From contig JAFGVA010000113.1 of assembly GCA_016938235.1 (NCBI GenBank), forward strand, positions 1 to 41,264: 41,264 nt of DNA. Reading direction: 5' to 3'. Both the position numbers and the translations under genes were made by a program. Numbering within the stretch: the first letter of the stretch is position 1; every line of letters begins with the position of its first letter. A model generated the notes under the pieces. It had not been told where the DNA came from. It made no database searches and worked only from the letters and a program-made list of their open reading frames with translations. Below, in pieces: positions 1 to 8,449 of this stretch. Origin of the DNA: Bacteroidales bacterium. Its GTDB lineage: Bacteria; Bacteroidota; Bacteroidia; Bacteroidales; UBA10428.

Positions 1-101
1 CTGATTATCAGGGTTTTAAACAAATATTTTCAACTCTTATTTTGCTGTAAATCAATATTTTATGTCATTATTTAACGAACTATTGAATTATAAAACAATG
101 T

Positions 102-1427
102 TTAATTAATAATTACGCCGTTAGATACTGTTTGAGAATCGACTTTCTCACCATCATTAGTAATAGCCAATGGTTCATCAACCGATATTTTATTTATTTT
201 TGAAATAAATGACTCAATAAAAGAAAGATAAGAGCCCATATTTTCATTTTTTACCGGTTCTACAGGAGGTGATTCTATTTTTAATGGATCAACAAGTCTT
301 CCATTTTTCGAAACCCTAAAGTCGAGATGAGGTCCTGTTGCATGTCCTGTTGCCCCCACATAACCTATCAATTGTCCCTGTCGAACACTTTGTCCAACTA
401 ACAAGCCTTTGGCAAAACCCGACAAGTGCATGTAAGTTGTAGTATAAACACTATTGTGTTTAATTTTCACATAATTACCCCCCCCCTTAGGATCCCATGC
501 TTTATTAATAACTCTTCCATCGCCTATTGAATAAACAGGAGTTCCATGCGGTGCAGCATAATCGACACCATGGTGAGGTCTACGAATTTTCAATATTGGA
601 TGTAACCGACTGTGAGAGTATCGACTACTAATTCGCGAAAACCTTAATGGAGCCTTTAAGAAAGCCTTTCGCAAGCTCTGACCCTTTTCGTCAAAATAAT
701 CAAATACACTATCTTGTTCAAAGGCAAAAGCATAATAGAGTTGTTTATGATGCGAAAAAACAGCGGCGTGTATCTTACCTATACCAATAGACTGCCCATC
801 AACATATTTTTCGGAGTAAAGCACTTTAAAATAATCGCCCTTTTCAATCCCAAAAAAATCAACCGTCCATGCGTAAATTTCGGATAATTCAATAGCCAGC
901 ATCGGGGTTAAATTATTATCCTTAATAGTCAACCATAAAGACGATTGAATTTCACCGTATGCTTCTTTCTCAACTTCCTGAATCTCTTTTTCATTGAGCA
1001 ATGCAGTAATACTATCATCGATACAAACAGTAATGTAATTAGTATTATCAATTTCATATACAAAGTGTTCAAGTCGATGCAAAGTATCGGGCGACAAAAA
1101 GCAGGTATATCTGTTTCCAACTTTCATTTTCCTAAAATCAAATAATGAATTACCGGCTTTAACAAACTTATCAATATCAGGATAGCTCAAGCCATAACTC
1201 AACAATATATCAGCCAAAAACTGATTCTTTTTTACGTTATAAGAAAAAACATCAAACGAATCTTTAGGTATATTATATAAAAGCTCAGGATCTGGAGGTG
1301 TTTCAACTACCAAAGTATCAGGCAAGGTTGACTCGACACTCGGATATCGAGAATAATTAATCAAAAATGTATATAAAACAACAGCTACAATTAATACAAT
1401 TAAAATAATCCAAAATATTTTTTTCAC
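102..1427 (-). CDS. M23 (LytM-type) metallopeptidase, membrane anchored
   Basis: A 441-aa cell-envelope peptidase that probably cuts peptidoglycan cross-links in the periplasm. Residues 4-22 form one hydrophobic segment, so the protein is anchored in the inner membrane with its catalytic domain outside the cytoplasm. Residues 55-110 resemble the LysM/OapA-like regions that precede M23 domains. The M23 domain spans about 265-385 and shows HxxxD (H285, D289), the YMH histidine (H334) and GPHLD (H367). In LytM the last motif is HxH and its second histidine binds zinc; here that position is Asp (D369), which may still bind metal or may weaken activity. The Gly-Gly-Gly at 315-317 is encoded by a run of nine G. 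The gene is followed by about 100 bp of AT-rich sequence to the window edge. The family is certain; the exact bond cut is not. Confidence 0.9.
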   Translation of the reverse strand: MKKIFWIILIVLIVAVVLYTFLINYSRYPSVESTLPDTLVVETPPDPELLYNIPKDSFDVFSYNVKKNQFLADILLSYGLSYPDIDKFVKAGNSLFDFRKMKVGNRYTCFLSPDTLHRLEHFVYEIDNTNYITVCIDDSITALLNEKEIQEVEKEAYGEIQSSLWLTIKDNNLTPMLAIELSEIYAWTVDFFGIEKGDYFKVLYSEKYVDGQSIGIGKIHAAVFSHHKQLYYAFAFEQDSVFDYFDEKGQSLRKAFLKAPLRFSRISSRYSHSRLHPILKIRRPHHGVDYAAPHGTPVYSIGDGRVINKAWDPKGGGNYVKIKHNSVYTTTYMHLSGFAKGLLVGQSVRQGQLIGYVGATGHATGPHLDFRVSKNGRLVDPLKIESPPVEPVKNENMGSYLSFIESFISKINKISVDEPLAITNDGEKVDSQTVSNGVIIN

Positions 1428-1539
1428 AAGTCTGTTTTTATCAATTATTTACAACATAAAAACTTATAAGCCAATAATAATCAACTCAAATACAATATAA
1501 ATATTATATACTGCCATTAAAAAAATAACAGTTCAATAA

Positions 1540-4326
1540 TTATCCTACAACCACATTAATAATACGTCCTTTCACCACAATAATTTTCCTTAATGACTTT
1601 CCTTCAAGCCATTTTTGCGACATCTCATGATTAATAACAATATTCTCAATTTCATCATTCCCCATATCAAGAGGTAACGAAAGTGTAAATCGTGTTTTCC
1701 CGTTAAAAGAAACCGGATAATTAAAACTGCTTTCGACTAAAAGAGACTCGTCGCAAAGAGGCCATTTCGCATCGCAAATTGTTGTTGTATTACCAATCTG
1801 ATGCCACAATTCTTCACAAATATGAGGAGTAAAAGGAGCCAAAAGAATAACCAATTGTTCAATAATTTGCTTCTTATTACATTTCAAATCGGTAAGCTCA
1901 TTAACACAAATCATAAATGCACTCACACAAGTATTAAATGAAAAACGTTCAACATCGTCGGTAATTTTTTTAATAGTTTTATGCAACACCTTCAACTCAT
2001 CAGAAGTAGGTATTTCATTAGATAATTCGACATTATCGTTATTACTTGTAGCTAACCGCCAAAGCTTTCGCAAAAACTTATGAACACCATCGATACCATT
2101 AGTATCCCAAGGTTTTGACTGTTCTAAAGGTCCAAGGAACATTTCGTACAAACGCAAAGTATCAGCACCATATTGTTCAATAATATCATCGGGATTAACA
2201 ACATTAAACATTGACTTCGACATTTTTTCAACAGCCCAGCCGCAAATATATTTTCCCTCTTCAAGAATAAATTCGGCATCACTATATTCAGGATTCCATG
2301 CTTTAAACTTTTCAATATCTAGCTGGTCATTATGAACGATATTCACATCAACATGTATAGCTGTGGTATCATAATTATCTTTAAAATTAAATGACACAAA
2401 CTTATTAGAACCTTTTATTCGATAAACAAAATTTGAACGCCCCTGAATCATTCCCTGATTAATAAGCTTTTTAAAAGGCTCATCTTTAACAATCAAACCT
2501 ATATCGAATAAAAACTTATTCCAAAAACGAGAGTATATTAAGTGACCTGTAGCATGTTCAGTACCTCCAATATATAAATCGACATCCTGCCAGTAATCAT
2601 TAGCTTGCTTACTTACCAAAGCCTCATTGTTTTTAGGATCCATATAGCGTAAGTAATATGCTGATGACCCGGCAAAGCCGGGCATTGTATTTAACTCTAA
2701 AGGATACCCATCCTCTGTAGCCCAGTTTTTTGCACGCCCCAAAGGAGGCTCACCTTTTTCTGTTGGGAGATATTTATCAATATCAGGTAGCGTCAATGGT
2801 AATTTTGACTCATCCAACATATATGGCATATCATCTTTATAATAAACAGGAAAAGGTTCACCCCAGTAACGCTGACGACTAAAAATAGCATCGCGCAAAC
2901 GATAATTCACCTTCACATCACCCAAGCCATTTTCTTTGATGTATTCAGCTGTTTTTTTAATGGCTTCTTGCACTGACAATCCATTAATAATCCCTGAATT
3001 AACCATGATTCCTTCTTTAGAGTCTTTCGCATCGTCCCATGTTTGAGGATCTGATGGTTCTTCGCCAACCGGAACTACAACCTGAGTAATAGGCAAATTG
3101 AAATGTTTTGCAAATGCAAAGTCGCGCGTGTCATGAGCCGGTACTGCCATAATAGCACCGGTACCGTACCCGGCCAGCACATAATCGCTAATCCAAATCG
3201 GTATTTCCTGTTTAGTTAATGGATTTACAGCATAAGAACCCGAGAATACACCGGAGACCTTTTTGACATCACTCATTCGCTCTCGTTCAGTACGTTTTTT
3301 AGTTTCATCGAGGTAAGTTTCAACAACTACTTTCTGATCGGGAGTGGTTAACTGTACAACAAGTTCACTTTCGGGAGCCAGAACCATAAAAGTAACACCA
3401 TAAACAGTATCAGCACGAGTGGTAAAAATAACCATTTCAACATCGGAGTTTTTCACTTTAAAAGTCATCTCAGCTCCCTGACTACGACCAATCCAGTTAC
3501 GTTGAACCTCTTTTAACGAGTCAGTCCAATCAACGGTATCCAAACCATTAAGTAATCGCTCAGCATAAGCAGAAACACGAAGTGACCACTGACGCATCAC
3601 TTTTTGCTCAACAGGATAACCACCACGAACAGAGACACCATCTTTAACCTCATCGTTAGCTAAAACTGTTCCCAAAGCAGGGCACCAATTTACCATAGTA
3701 TCAGCCAAATATGCTAAACGGTAATTTAATAAAATTACTTGCTTTTCTTTATCACTTTTTTGCTTCCATTCACTGGCAGTGAATAGCAAAACTTCATTAC
3801 AAGAAACATCTAATCCACTTGTTCCATTAGCTTCAAAAGCAGTAACTAATTCTTCGATAGGTTTGGCTTTTTTTGCTTTATTATCGTAATAGTGGTTAAA
3901 CATTTTAATAAAAGCCCATTGTGTCCAATGATAATAACCAGGATCACAAGTACGAACTTCACGATCCCAATCGTAAGAAAAACCAATCTTATCAAGTTGT
4001 TCGCGATATCGTTTCAAATTTTTCTCGGTTGTAATAGCAGGATGCTGTCCGGTTTGAATAGCATATTGTTCGGCAGGTAAACCATACGCATCATATCCCA
4101 TTGGATGCAAAACATTAAACCCATTCTGGCGCTTATAACGACTAAAAATATCAGATGCAATATATCCTAACGGGTGGCCAACATGTAAACCGGCTCCTGA
4201 AGGATAAGGAAACATATCTAACACATAAAACTTAGGACGGTTATTATCAATCTCTACCTTATAGGTCTTATTGTTAATCCAATTCTGCTGCCACTTTCGC
4301 TCAATCTCTTTAAAATTATATTCCAT
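1540..4326 (-). CDS. leuS: Leucyl-tRNA synthetase
   Basis: Class I aminoacyl-tRNA synthetase that charges tRNA-Leu in the cytoplasm. The 928-aa length fits the bacterial enzyme. The HIGH-type signature is HVGH at residues 48-51 after PYPSGAGL, and the KMSKS loop lies near residue 700. Between them are the CP1 editing domain (about 230-430, with the [12 protein letters not shown] stretch) and the [12 protein letters not shown] block that returns to the catalytic core. The C-terminal part has the anticodon-binding helices and a small tail domain ending in VVVG. It is a housekeeping gene that marks the conserved side of the tRNA integration site. It is read away from the tRNA, so its promoter must lie within 4327-4600. 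I see no damage. Confidence 0.98.
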   Translation of the reverse strand: MEYNFKEIERKWQQNWINNKTYKVEIDNNRPKFYVLDMFPYPSGAGLHVGHPLGYIASDIFSRYKRQNGFNVLHPMGYDAYGLPAEQYAIQTGQHPAITTEKNLKRYREQLDKIGFSYDWDREVRTCDPGYYHWTQWAFIKMFNHYYDNKAKKAKPIEELVTAFEANGTSGLDVSCNEVLLFTASEWKQKSDKEKQVILLNYRLAYLADTMVNWCPALGTVLANDEVKDGVSVRGGYPVEQKVMRQWSLRVSAYAERLLNGLDTVDWTDSLKEVQRNWIGRSQGAEMTFKVKNSDVEMVIFTTRADTVYGVTFMVLAPESELVVQLTTPDQKVVVETYLDETKKRTERERMSDVKKVSGVFSGSYAVNPLTKQEIPIWISDYVLAGYGTGAIMAVPAHDTRDFAFAKHFNLPITQVVVPVGEEPSDPQTWDDAKDSKEGIMVNSGIINGLSVQEAIKKTAEYIKENGLGDVKVNYRLRDAIFSRQRYWGEPFPVYYKDDMPYMLDESKLPLTLPDIDKYLPTEKGEPPLGRAKNWATEDGYPLELNTMPGFAGSSAYYLRYMDPKNNEALVSKQANDYWQDVDLYIGGTEHATGHLIYSRFWNKFLFDIGLIVKDEPFKKLINQGMIQGRSNFVYRIKGSNKFVSFNFKDNYDTTAIHVDVNIVHNDQLDIEKFKAWNPEYSDAEFILEEGKYICGWAVEKMSKSMFNVVNPDDIIEQYGADTLRLYEMFLGPLEQSKPWDTNGIDGVHKFLRKLWRLATSNNDNVELSNEIPTSDELKVLHKTIKKITDDVERFSFNTCVSAFMICVNELTDLKCNKKQIIEQLVILLAPFTPHICEELWHQIGNTTTICDAKWPLCDESLLVESSFNYPVSFNGKTRFTLSLPLDMGNDEIENIVINHEMSQKWLEGKSLRKIIVVKGRIINVVVG

Positions 4327-4589
4327 GATATTTTTGAATGGGAGTAATTATCAAACATTTATTAAACTGCGAAAATAATAAAAGTTTCTGTAGATGCCAG
4401 AATGTTTTCGGCCGTAAAAAGGATAATAAAAAGATAGTTAAAACTAAGCAGATCGGTATTTATATCACAAACTGGATAATTAAAAAACAGATTAAAATGT
4501 TTGTTTTATTTTAAAAAAAACCTTCAAATATTAAAAAAGATCAACCTGACATTTTTATAAACACATTACATACGTTATAAAATAATTCC

Positions 4590-4597
4590 TAAATTTG
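4590..4597 (+). promoter_or_regulatory. Putative -7 promoter element of tRNA-Arg
   Basis: TAAATTTG matches the Bacteroidota -7 consensus TAnnTTTG exactly and sits 12 bases before the mature tRNA start, a plausible distance for a short leader. No clear TTTG -33 box is seen upstream. Confidence 0.5.
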
Positions 4598-4608
4598 TCA
4601 GCCTAAAT

Positions 4609-4680
4609 GGCTCCATAGTTCAATGGATAGAATTTCAGATTCCGGTTCTGAAGATATGGGTTCGAATCCCGTTGGAGTCA
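4609..4680 (+). tRNA. tRNA-Arg, anticodon CCG
   Basis: A cloverleaf folds over 72 bases. The acceptor GGCTCCA pairs with TGGAGTC with one G-T pair. The anticodon stem TCAGA/TCTGA encloses the loop TTCCGGT, giving anticodon CCG for the arginine codon CGG. The T arm is ATGGG-TTCGAAT-CCCGT. The discriminator base is A, and CCA is not encoded. The 3' end is the core of the integration site for the element that follows: bases 4667-4685 recur at 9871-9889. The gene stays intact because the element restores its 3' end. Confidence 0.95.
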
Positions 4681-4685
4681 CTAAA
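4667..4685 (+). repeat. attL: 19-bp direct repeat, tRNA 3' end
   Basis: tcccgttggagtcactaaa covers the last 14 bases of the tRNA plus five bases downstream. It is identical to 9871-9889 and the flanking bases on both sides differ, so the repeat is exactly 19 bp. Confidence 0.92.
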
Positions 4686-4707
4686 ACCGCCTATAAATGG
4701 CGGTTTT
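4683..4707 (+). terminator. Rho-independent terminator of tRNA-Arg
   Basis: The stem aaaaccgcc/ggcggtttt (9 bp) encloses the loop tataaat and is followed by tat and a run of T. It starts three bases after the tRNA. Most of it lies beyond the 19-bp repeat, so it belongs to the inserted element and presumably replaced the host terminator. Confidence 0.8.
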
Positions 4708-4715
4708 TATTTTTT

Positions 4716-4736
4716 CATACCCTATATCATACCCTA
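4716..4736. repeat. Two CATACCCTA repeats near attL (possible integrase arm sites)
   Basis: CATACCCTA occurs at 4716-4724 and again at 4728-4736, 12 bp apart. The same 9-mer recurs inverted at 9713-9721 next to the integrase start, with a near copy at 9734-9741. Tyrosine integrases bind such short arm-type repeats on both sides of the core site. The function is inferred. Confidence 0.5.
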
Positions 4737-4928
4737 AAAATTAGATGAACAAAAACTTTCTTTGCCTTAGATTTCAGATTCGTCTTTAAGCCACAGAACT
4801 ATTTTTCAAACATTTCCTCTCTCTCCAATAAAAACAATTCAAAAAATGATCAATTTACATACACCTATAAAGTTGTATGCAAAAACTAATTTATAAGAGC
4901 TTAAAAAAATAGGCTTTATTATTTAAAT

Positions 4929-4946
4929 AGGGGGAATTCTCCCCCT
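4929..4946. terminator. GC hairpin in the left end of the element
   Basis: The stem ggggga/tccccc around the loop attc is extended by one A-T pair and followed on the plus strand by a short T run. It is the outermost of three hairpins between attL and the first gene. It may be a bidirectional terminator or part of a replication region. Confidence 0.5.
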
Positions 4947-4951
4947 TTTAA

Positions 4952-4998
4952 TTATAAGATCATAAAAAGAACGTGATTCCGTTCTTTTTATCTTATAA
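4952..4998. other. Long 18-bp hairpin with a 3-base bulge
   Basis: The left arm 4952-4972 pairs with 4981-4998 over 18 bp, apart from one extra triplet (cat, 4961-4963). The loop is gtgattcc. It is unusually long for a simple terminator and lies only six bases from the GC hairpin. It could be a single-strand origin for rolling-circle replication or a transcription barrier protecting the tRNA. Confidence 0.6.
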
Positions 4999-5058
4999 TA
5001 ATTCTTTTACAAAATTGGTTAGCAATAGTAAGCACAATACAATAAGATTAATAAAGAT

Positions 5059-5088
5059 AAGCCCCTAATAATAAGATACTAGGGGCTT
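5059..5088 (-). terminator. Hairpin downstream of the 191-aa gene
   Basis: The stem aagccccta/taggggctt (9 bp) has a 12-base loop. It lies 77 bases past the stop codon of the 191-aa gene. In the minus direction it is followed by a U-rich stretch, which fits termination of the replication-gene transcript. Confidence 0.6.
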
Positions 5089-5164
5089 TCAAACATGATA
5101 AATATGAAAAATGAAAACAGATTATTTTTTTGCTAAATATTTAGATACGCAATATTTTGCGTAT

Positions 5165-5740
5165 CTAATTTTGTCTAACCCAATGTGCATTCGGTACTAA
5201 TTGACTATTTTCCCAGCGTATAAGGTTTCCAGTCGCTTGCTTTAGCTCATGTAGTTTATGATTGCTGTACTTTGGAAAATCTTTGTCTTCAAGCTTCATT
5301 AAGTTATTATAAGCTTCTATTAATTTTTCGCTTGCCTCAAGTCTATTCAACTCTTTTTCAGTTTCAGCATAAACATTAAACTCTTCTTCTACCACAATAA
5401 AGGCCACCTCATTAGGGCTTATACATGCCAATTCACCAGAATATTTATTGTACTCTTTTACAGCTTCCCTTAGAGGGTTAAGATCAACCTCTAAAAGTTC
5501 TAACAATTTTTCAGTTCTAATTGGCAAATTAATATTTGGTCTATGTTCTGACTCAATAGCTTTTGTAACGTATTCCAAAGGATTATTCATCATAAGTTCA
5601 TACTGCTTTTTTGTAGTTGGTATTTTAATCAAATAACCAATCTGCTCAACAACATTATTCCAAGCCTTTAATTTACTCTTACTTTGATTCACAAAGATTT
5701 GATACTCCTTTTCTTTAAACATGATTAATTTTCTTTCCAT
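5165..5740 (-). CDS. Hypothetical protein (191 aa) of the integrative element
   Basis: I do not recognise this protein. It is soluble and rich in charged residues and predicted helices, with no signal peptide or membrane segment. The stretch from residue 125 to 170 (EEEFNVYAETEKELNRLEASEKL onward) looks like a long amphipathic helix. It starts with MERKL; a second Met at residue 7 (MFKEKEY, base 5722) is equally possible. It lies 106 bp behind the replication-initiator-like gene in the same direction and is followed by a terminator hairpin, so the two are probably co-transcribed. Its position suggests an accessory role in replication or maintenance of the element, but nothing in the sequence proves that. 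Confidence 0.7.
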   Translation of the reverse strand: MERKLIMFKEKEYQIFVNQSKSKLKAWNNVVEQIGYLIKIPTTKKQYELMMNNPLEYVTKAIESEHRPNINLPIRTEKLLELLEVDLNPLREAVKEYNKYSGELACISPNEVAFIVVEEEFNVYAETEKELNRLEASEKLIEAYNNLMKLEDKDFPKYSNHKLHELKQATGNLIRWENSQLVPNAHWVRQN

Positions 5741-5840
5741 TTGATTGAATTTTTAAAATTTACGTTGTAATGTTTTTTATTCATTTTGTTGTTTAAAATT
5801 TTATCTATTGCTTCGTAAAATCTACCCCTATACTTTGAAT

Positions 5841-5891
5841 GGGTAATTATGCTACATTTTCAGTTTTAGAAAGTCGGGTAATTATGCTACA
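5841..5891. repeat. 16-bp direct repeat at the 3' end of the initiator-like gene
   Basis: gggtaattatgctaca occurs perfectly at 5841-5856 and 5876-5891, a 35-bp period. The two copies are read in different frames of the initiator-like gene, and the first includes its stop codon, so protein repetition does not explain the identity. It is a candidate protein-binding site or iteron for the neighbouring Rep-like protein. Confidence 0.7.
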
Positions 5892-6653
5892 CTTTTTTAC
5901 TATCTCGTTTCTGATTAACTGATGTAAGTTTTTAGAGTTTTCTTGTATGATTTTATTTAGGCTCTTCTTGTGCCTATCCCTTTGGTTTGGTTTCAACTCA
6001 TCAATCCAGTATCGAGGGTTTGAATATCTTTCTAATGATTTCATTTGTGGCCTGCTTAAACCATGCGTGAAAACCGTATTATCGTAATAAACAACCTCAT
6101 CAAAACGATGTAGAAATAAAGCAACTACATTTTCTATCTTCCGGCTATTAATGTCTGCAAATGACTCAATGCCAAGCCTTTTAATCTCCAACATTTTATT
6201 AAACTTTATTTCACACCTAATTGTATGATTTACCAAACCGTATTGATTTGATTTGTTGTAAATCTTAAGTTCGAAATGCTGGTGTTCAACCCTTGCAAAA
6301 TGTCGATGAAAACGAAACTCAAAAAGCTTGTTTTTATGATACAGCAAACCAGTTATAAAAAGCTTTGGGTCAAAGCCAATTACCACATTAAAACCAAACT
6401 CAATGTTTCTTATTATCATTTGAGCCGGACTGCACCCAAACAACCAGCACAAATGTTTTCGGACTGTGATAATATCATCAAGGGTAAATAGATTGCCATT
6501 AAAACCATTGTATTTGCTATAAAGGCCGTTTCCCTTATAATTGGGTGATACTATGCCCTTAATTGCATTATAAAGTTTATGGATACTCCCTGAGAAAATA
6601 ACTATTCCAGAATCATAAACCGTAATTTTGCAAAAGTTATATTCAGCTACCAT
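5847..6653 (-). CDS. Putative replication-initiation protein (Rep_trans/phage CRI-like)
   Basis: A 268-aa protein that resembles rolling-circle initiators of plasmids and filamentous phages. The family hallmark I can see is a strand with KIYNKSNQYG (about residues 130-139), followed some ten residues later by RCEIKFNKM. In Rep_trans and phage CRI/X proteins a Y-x-K strand and an R-x-E strand sit in that order. Upstream, an HQHFEL segment resembles a divergent HxH motif. I cannot pick the nicking tyrosine with confidence. A 9-bp hairpin lies 20 bp before the start codon, and a 16-bp repeat overlaps the stop, both plausible origin parts. If the call is right, the element can replicate as a circle after excision. 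An alternative is a DNA-binding protein of unknown role. Confidence 0.5.
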   Translation of the reverse strand: MVAEYNFCKITVYDSGIVIFSGSIHKLYNAIKGIVSPNYKGNGLYSKYNGFNGNLFTLDDIITVRKHLCWLFGCSPAQMIIRNIEFGFNVVIGFDPKLFITGLLYHKNKLFEFRFHRHFARVEHQHFELKIYNKSNQYGLVNHTIRCEIKFNKMLEIKRLGIESFADINSRKIENVVALFLHRFDEVVYYDNTVFTHGLSRPQMKSLERYSNPRYWIDELKPNQRDRHKKSLNKIIQENSKNLHQLIRNEIVKKCSIITRLSKTENVA

Positions 6654-6672
6654 TCTATTTTGCAGCTCCCTG

Positions 6673-6697
6673 TTTTTTCGGACATGCCCCGGAAAAA
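6673..6697. other. Stem-loop upstream of the initiator-like gene (possible nick/origin site)
   Basis: ttttttcgg and ccggaaaaa pair over 9 bp (one G-T pair) with the loop acatgcc. Neither strand has a U run after the stem, so it is a poor terminator. A hairpin just before a rolling-circle initiator gene fits a double-strand origin, but this is inference. Confidence 0.4.
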
Positions 6698-6761
6698 TTC
6701 AAGATTTGAGTGCTGTTTTAACCGTTCCGGGTTAATGTACAATATTTGCATTTTGATATAA

Positions 6762-7037
6762 TCAATCATTAAACGGTAATGTCCTTACTGATGCGTAAAA
6801 CTTTGCTAAATGCCTTGAAATAGGACACAGTGACTTTGTAACTGCCAATATTTTTTCATCTTGTTCTAATTTGGCAATGTATCGGCAAACATTTGCTCTT
6901 AATATCCCTAATTCATTAGATAACATTAAAGAAGTCATTGGCTTATTAAATAATGCGCAATAAACCTTATCTTTTTGACTTTGAGCCTTATATTTGTTAA
7001 AGCTTGTACTGTGGTGGTGCGGGCTTTCTTTTTTCAT
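6762..7037 (-). CDS. Small winged-helix DNA-binding protein
   Basis: A 91-aa basic protein. After a polar N-terminus (KKESPHHHSTSFNKYK), residues about 23-70 read as a winged helix-turn-helix: KDKVYCALFNKPMTSLMLSN is the first helix and turn, ELGILRANVCRYIAKLEQDE the recognition helix, then a short wing (KILAVTKS). It starts three bases after the stop of the upstream HTH gene, so the two are translationally linked. Such small wHTH proteins sit with integrases in many Bacteroidota elements and probably control replication or excision. The fold is fairly clear; the target is unknown. Confidence 0.65.
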   Translation of the reverse strand: MKKESPHHHSTSFNKYKAQSQKDKVYCALFNKPMTSLMLSNELGILRANVCRYIAKLEQDEKILAVTKSLCPISRHLAKFYASVRTLPFND

Positions 7038-7040
7038 GGC

Positions 7041-7409
7041 CTAATCCTCCAATCTATCAAAACTGCGCGCCGCATTCACAACTTCGCTTTTCTTGTAAAA
7101 TATCCTTGAAGCAAGGCGATGAGGCGTTAAATACCCTTTCTTTTCCCATCTAATCATAGTTAGAATGGTTTTTACATTTAGCCTCTCCATTGCTTCTTTG
7201 CGAGGTATTAACTCATCGTTTGAAGATTGCTCGACATCTTTTGCAAAGACATCTTTTGTTCTTTGTGCCGTATCATTAATAACCTGCATGAGGTCTTTTG
7301 CCGAAATCTCAATTTTCATTGCTCCCATCCCTGAGGTATTCATGATTTTTTTTAATATTTCAACATTAAAAAATCCCGCTGTAGAGTTTTGAATTATTTC
7401 CTGTAACAT
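7041..7409 (-). CDS. Helix-turn-helix (excisionase/MerR-like) protein
   Basis: A 122-aa protein with a C-terminal HTH_17-type domain: ELIPRKEAMERLNVKTILTMIRWEKKGYLTPHR covers two helices and the wing, and IFYKKSEVVNAA follows. This pattern (DNA-binding helix, W at the turn, GYL, then RIFYKKSEV) is typical of Bacteroidota excisionase-like proteins next to tyrosine integrases. The N-terminal 65 residues look helical and may mediate dimerisation; internal Met codons allow a shorter start. A 10-bp perfect palindrome and a terminator lie upstream, so the gene starts its own transcription unit with the wHTH gene. Likely role: directing excision of the element, regulating it, or both. Confidence 0.7.
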   Translation of the reverse strand: MLQEIIQNSTAGFFNVEILKKIMNTSGMGAMKIEISAKDLMQVINDTAQRTKDVFAKDVEQSSNDELIPRKEAMERLNVKTILTMIRWEKKGYLTPHRLASRIFYKKSEVVNAARSFDRLED

Positions 7410-7445
7410 CGTTCAAACTATTTTAAGTGTTAATAAATTAGTTCA

Positions 7446-7455
7446 TTAGCGCTAA
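7446..7455. promoter_or_regulatory. 10-bp palindrome upstream of the HTH gene
   Basis: ttagcgctaa is a perfect palindrome 37 bp before the start codon of the HTH gene and could be an operator for it. Short palindromes occur by chance, so confidence is low. Confidence 0.35.
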
Positions 7456-7487
7456 CAACGTCACAAATTAGGCACAAAAAAAAGGGT

Positions 7488-7532
7488 AAATAGCTTACCT
7501 ACTTACCCAATACTTACCTAAGTAAGCTATTT
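7488..7532 (-). terminator. Rho-independent terminator after the 300-aa gene
   Basis: aaatagcttac (7488-7498) and gtaagctattt (7522-7532) form a perfect 11-bp stem. In the minus direction the stem is followed by accc and eight U. It lies three bases past the stop codon of the 300-aa gene and separates the integrase transcript from the HTH genes. The loop contains further cttacc repeats that can pair. Confidence 0.85.
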
Positions 7533-7535
7533 TGT

Positions 7536-8438
7536 CTAAAATTTAATTTTATTGAAGTATTCTTCTATCTCATTCTTTTTATCTACGCTCTGTAATGGTG
7601 TTGTATTTGATTTTGTAACACTTCTTCCAATATTAAAAAAGTCCTCTACAGGAAATCTATCAAATTGAGAATCTTTTAGTAACCTAAATATTAAATAAGC
7701 CTCACTAACTTGTACTCCTTTAGCAAAAACAACTATATCATCTGAATTAGGCTCTCGGTTTTTGATCTGGACGCATATCCTATCCCTAATTGCCTCCCTT
7801 GTTTGGTTGGCACAAATAGCAGTAATTGCCTTATCAACATCCATGTTTTCATCAAAATAAACACTCATGCCTTCAAAGAATTTTTTCAGCCATTCTTTAT
7901 TTTTTTTATTCGGAGATATATTAAAACCATTTTGGGAGGTTTCTTTTGTTTTATCCAATCCTAATTCCCTTCGCTCCTTTTTGATATAGTGATCCAATGA
8001 CACTTGAAGTTTTTCATCCATTAAAACCTTAAGCCAGTAATTATAACAACCGCCTATCTTTTCTCCTAAAGTATAAGCTTCAAACTCTGTGATAAATGGT
8101 TCAGAGTTTTTATAAACTACATTAAACCCCCAATCGACAAACAATAAATTTTGTAATACAAAAGCCAAATTATCTATATTCACTTCCTTTTTAAAATCCT
8201 TCTCAAATCCTTCACAATAGGCATAAAAAGGGAAATTGTCAGGTTTTAACGATGACTCAACGAGCTTTTTGTCTAAGTTTTGCGTTTTGACAATTATAGA
8301 TTTGTCTTTTTTAGTAACGAATGTGAAGTTTACTTTTGCTTCGTATCCATTAAATAGAGTATTCGGTAAGCTATGAAGTTTGAGATGAAAACTTGACGCT
8401 GTTAATATTTCTTTATACATAATCTTTTTGTATTTCAA
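7536..8438 (-). CDS. Hypothetical protein (300 aa) behind the integrase
   Basis: I do not recognise the family. There is no signal peptide or membrane segment. The N-terminal half (residues 1-150) is mixed strand/helix with a YAYCEGFEKDF segment. A lysine-rich linker near 160-180 (KTKETSQNGFNISPNKKNKE) leads to a mainly helical C-terminal half that contains VSEAYLIFRLLKDSQFDRF. It begins 11 bases after the integrase stop and ends at a strong terminator, so integrase and this gene form one transcript. A second Met at residue 7 (base 8420) could be the start. Position alone suggests a recombination or regulatory accessory protein. Confidence 0.7.
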   Translation of the reverse strand: MKYKKIMYKEILTASSFHLKLHSLPNTLFNGYEAKVNFTFVTKKDKSIIVKTQNLDKKLVESSLKPDNFPFYAYCEGFEKDFKKEVNIDNLAFVLQNLLFVDWGFNVVYKNSEPFITEFEAYTLGEKIGGCYNYWLKVLMDEKLQVSLDHYIKKERRELGLDKTKETSQNGFNISPNKKNKEWLKKFFEGMSVYFDENMDVDKAITAICANQTREAIRDRICVQIKNREPNSDDIVVFAKGVQVSEAYLIFRLLKDSQFDRFPVEDFFNIGRSVTKSNTTPLQSVDKKNEIEEYFNKIKF

Positions 8439-8449
8439 TCAGCAAAAAC

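Noticed and set aside
7488-7532. Iteron-like cttacc repeats as an origin
   Set aside because: The copies lie in the loop and arms of a strong terminator directly after a stop codon, which explains them better.
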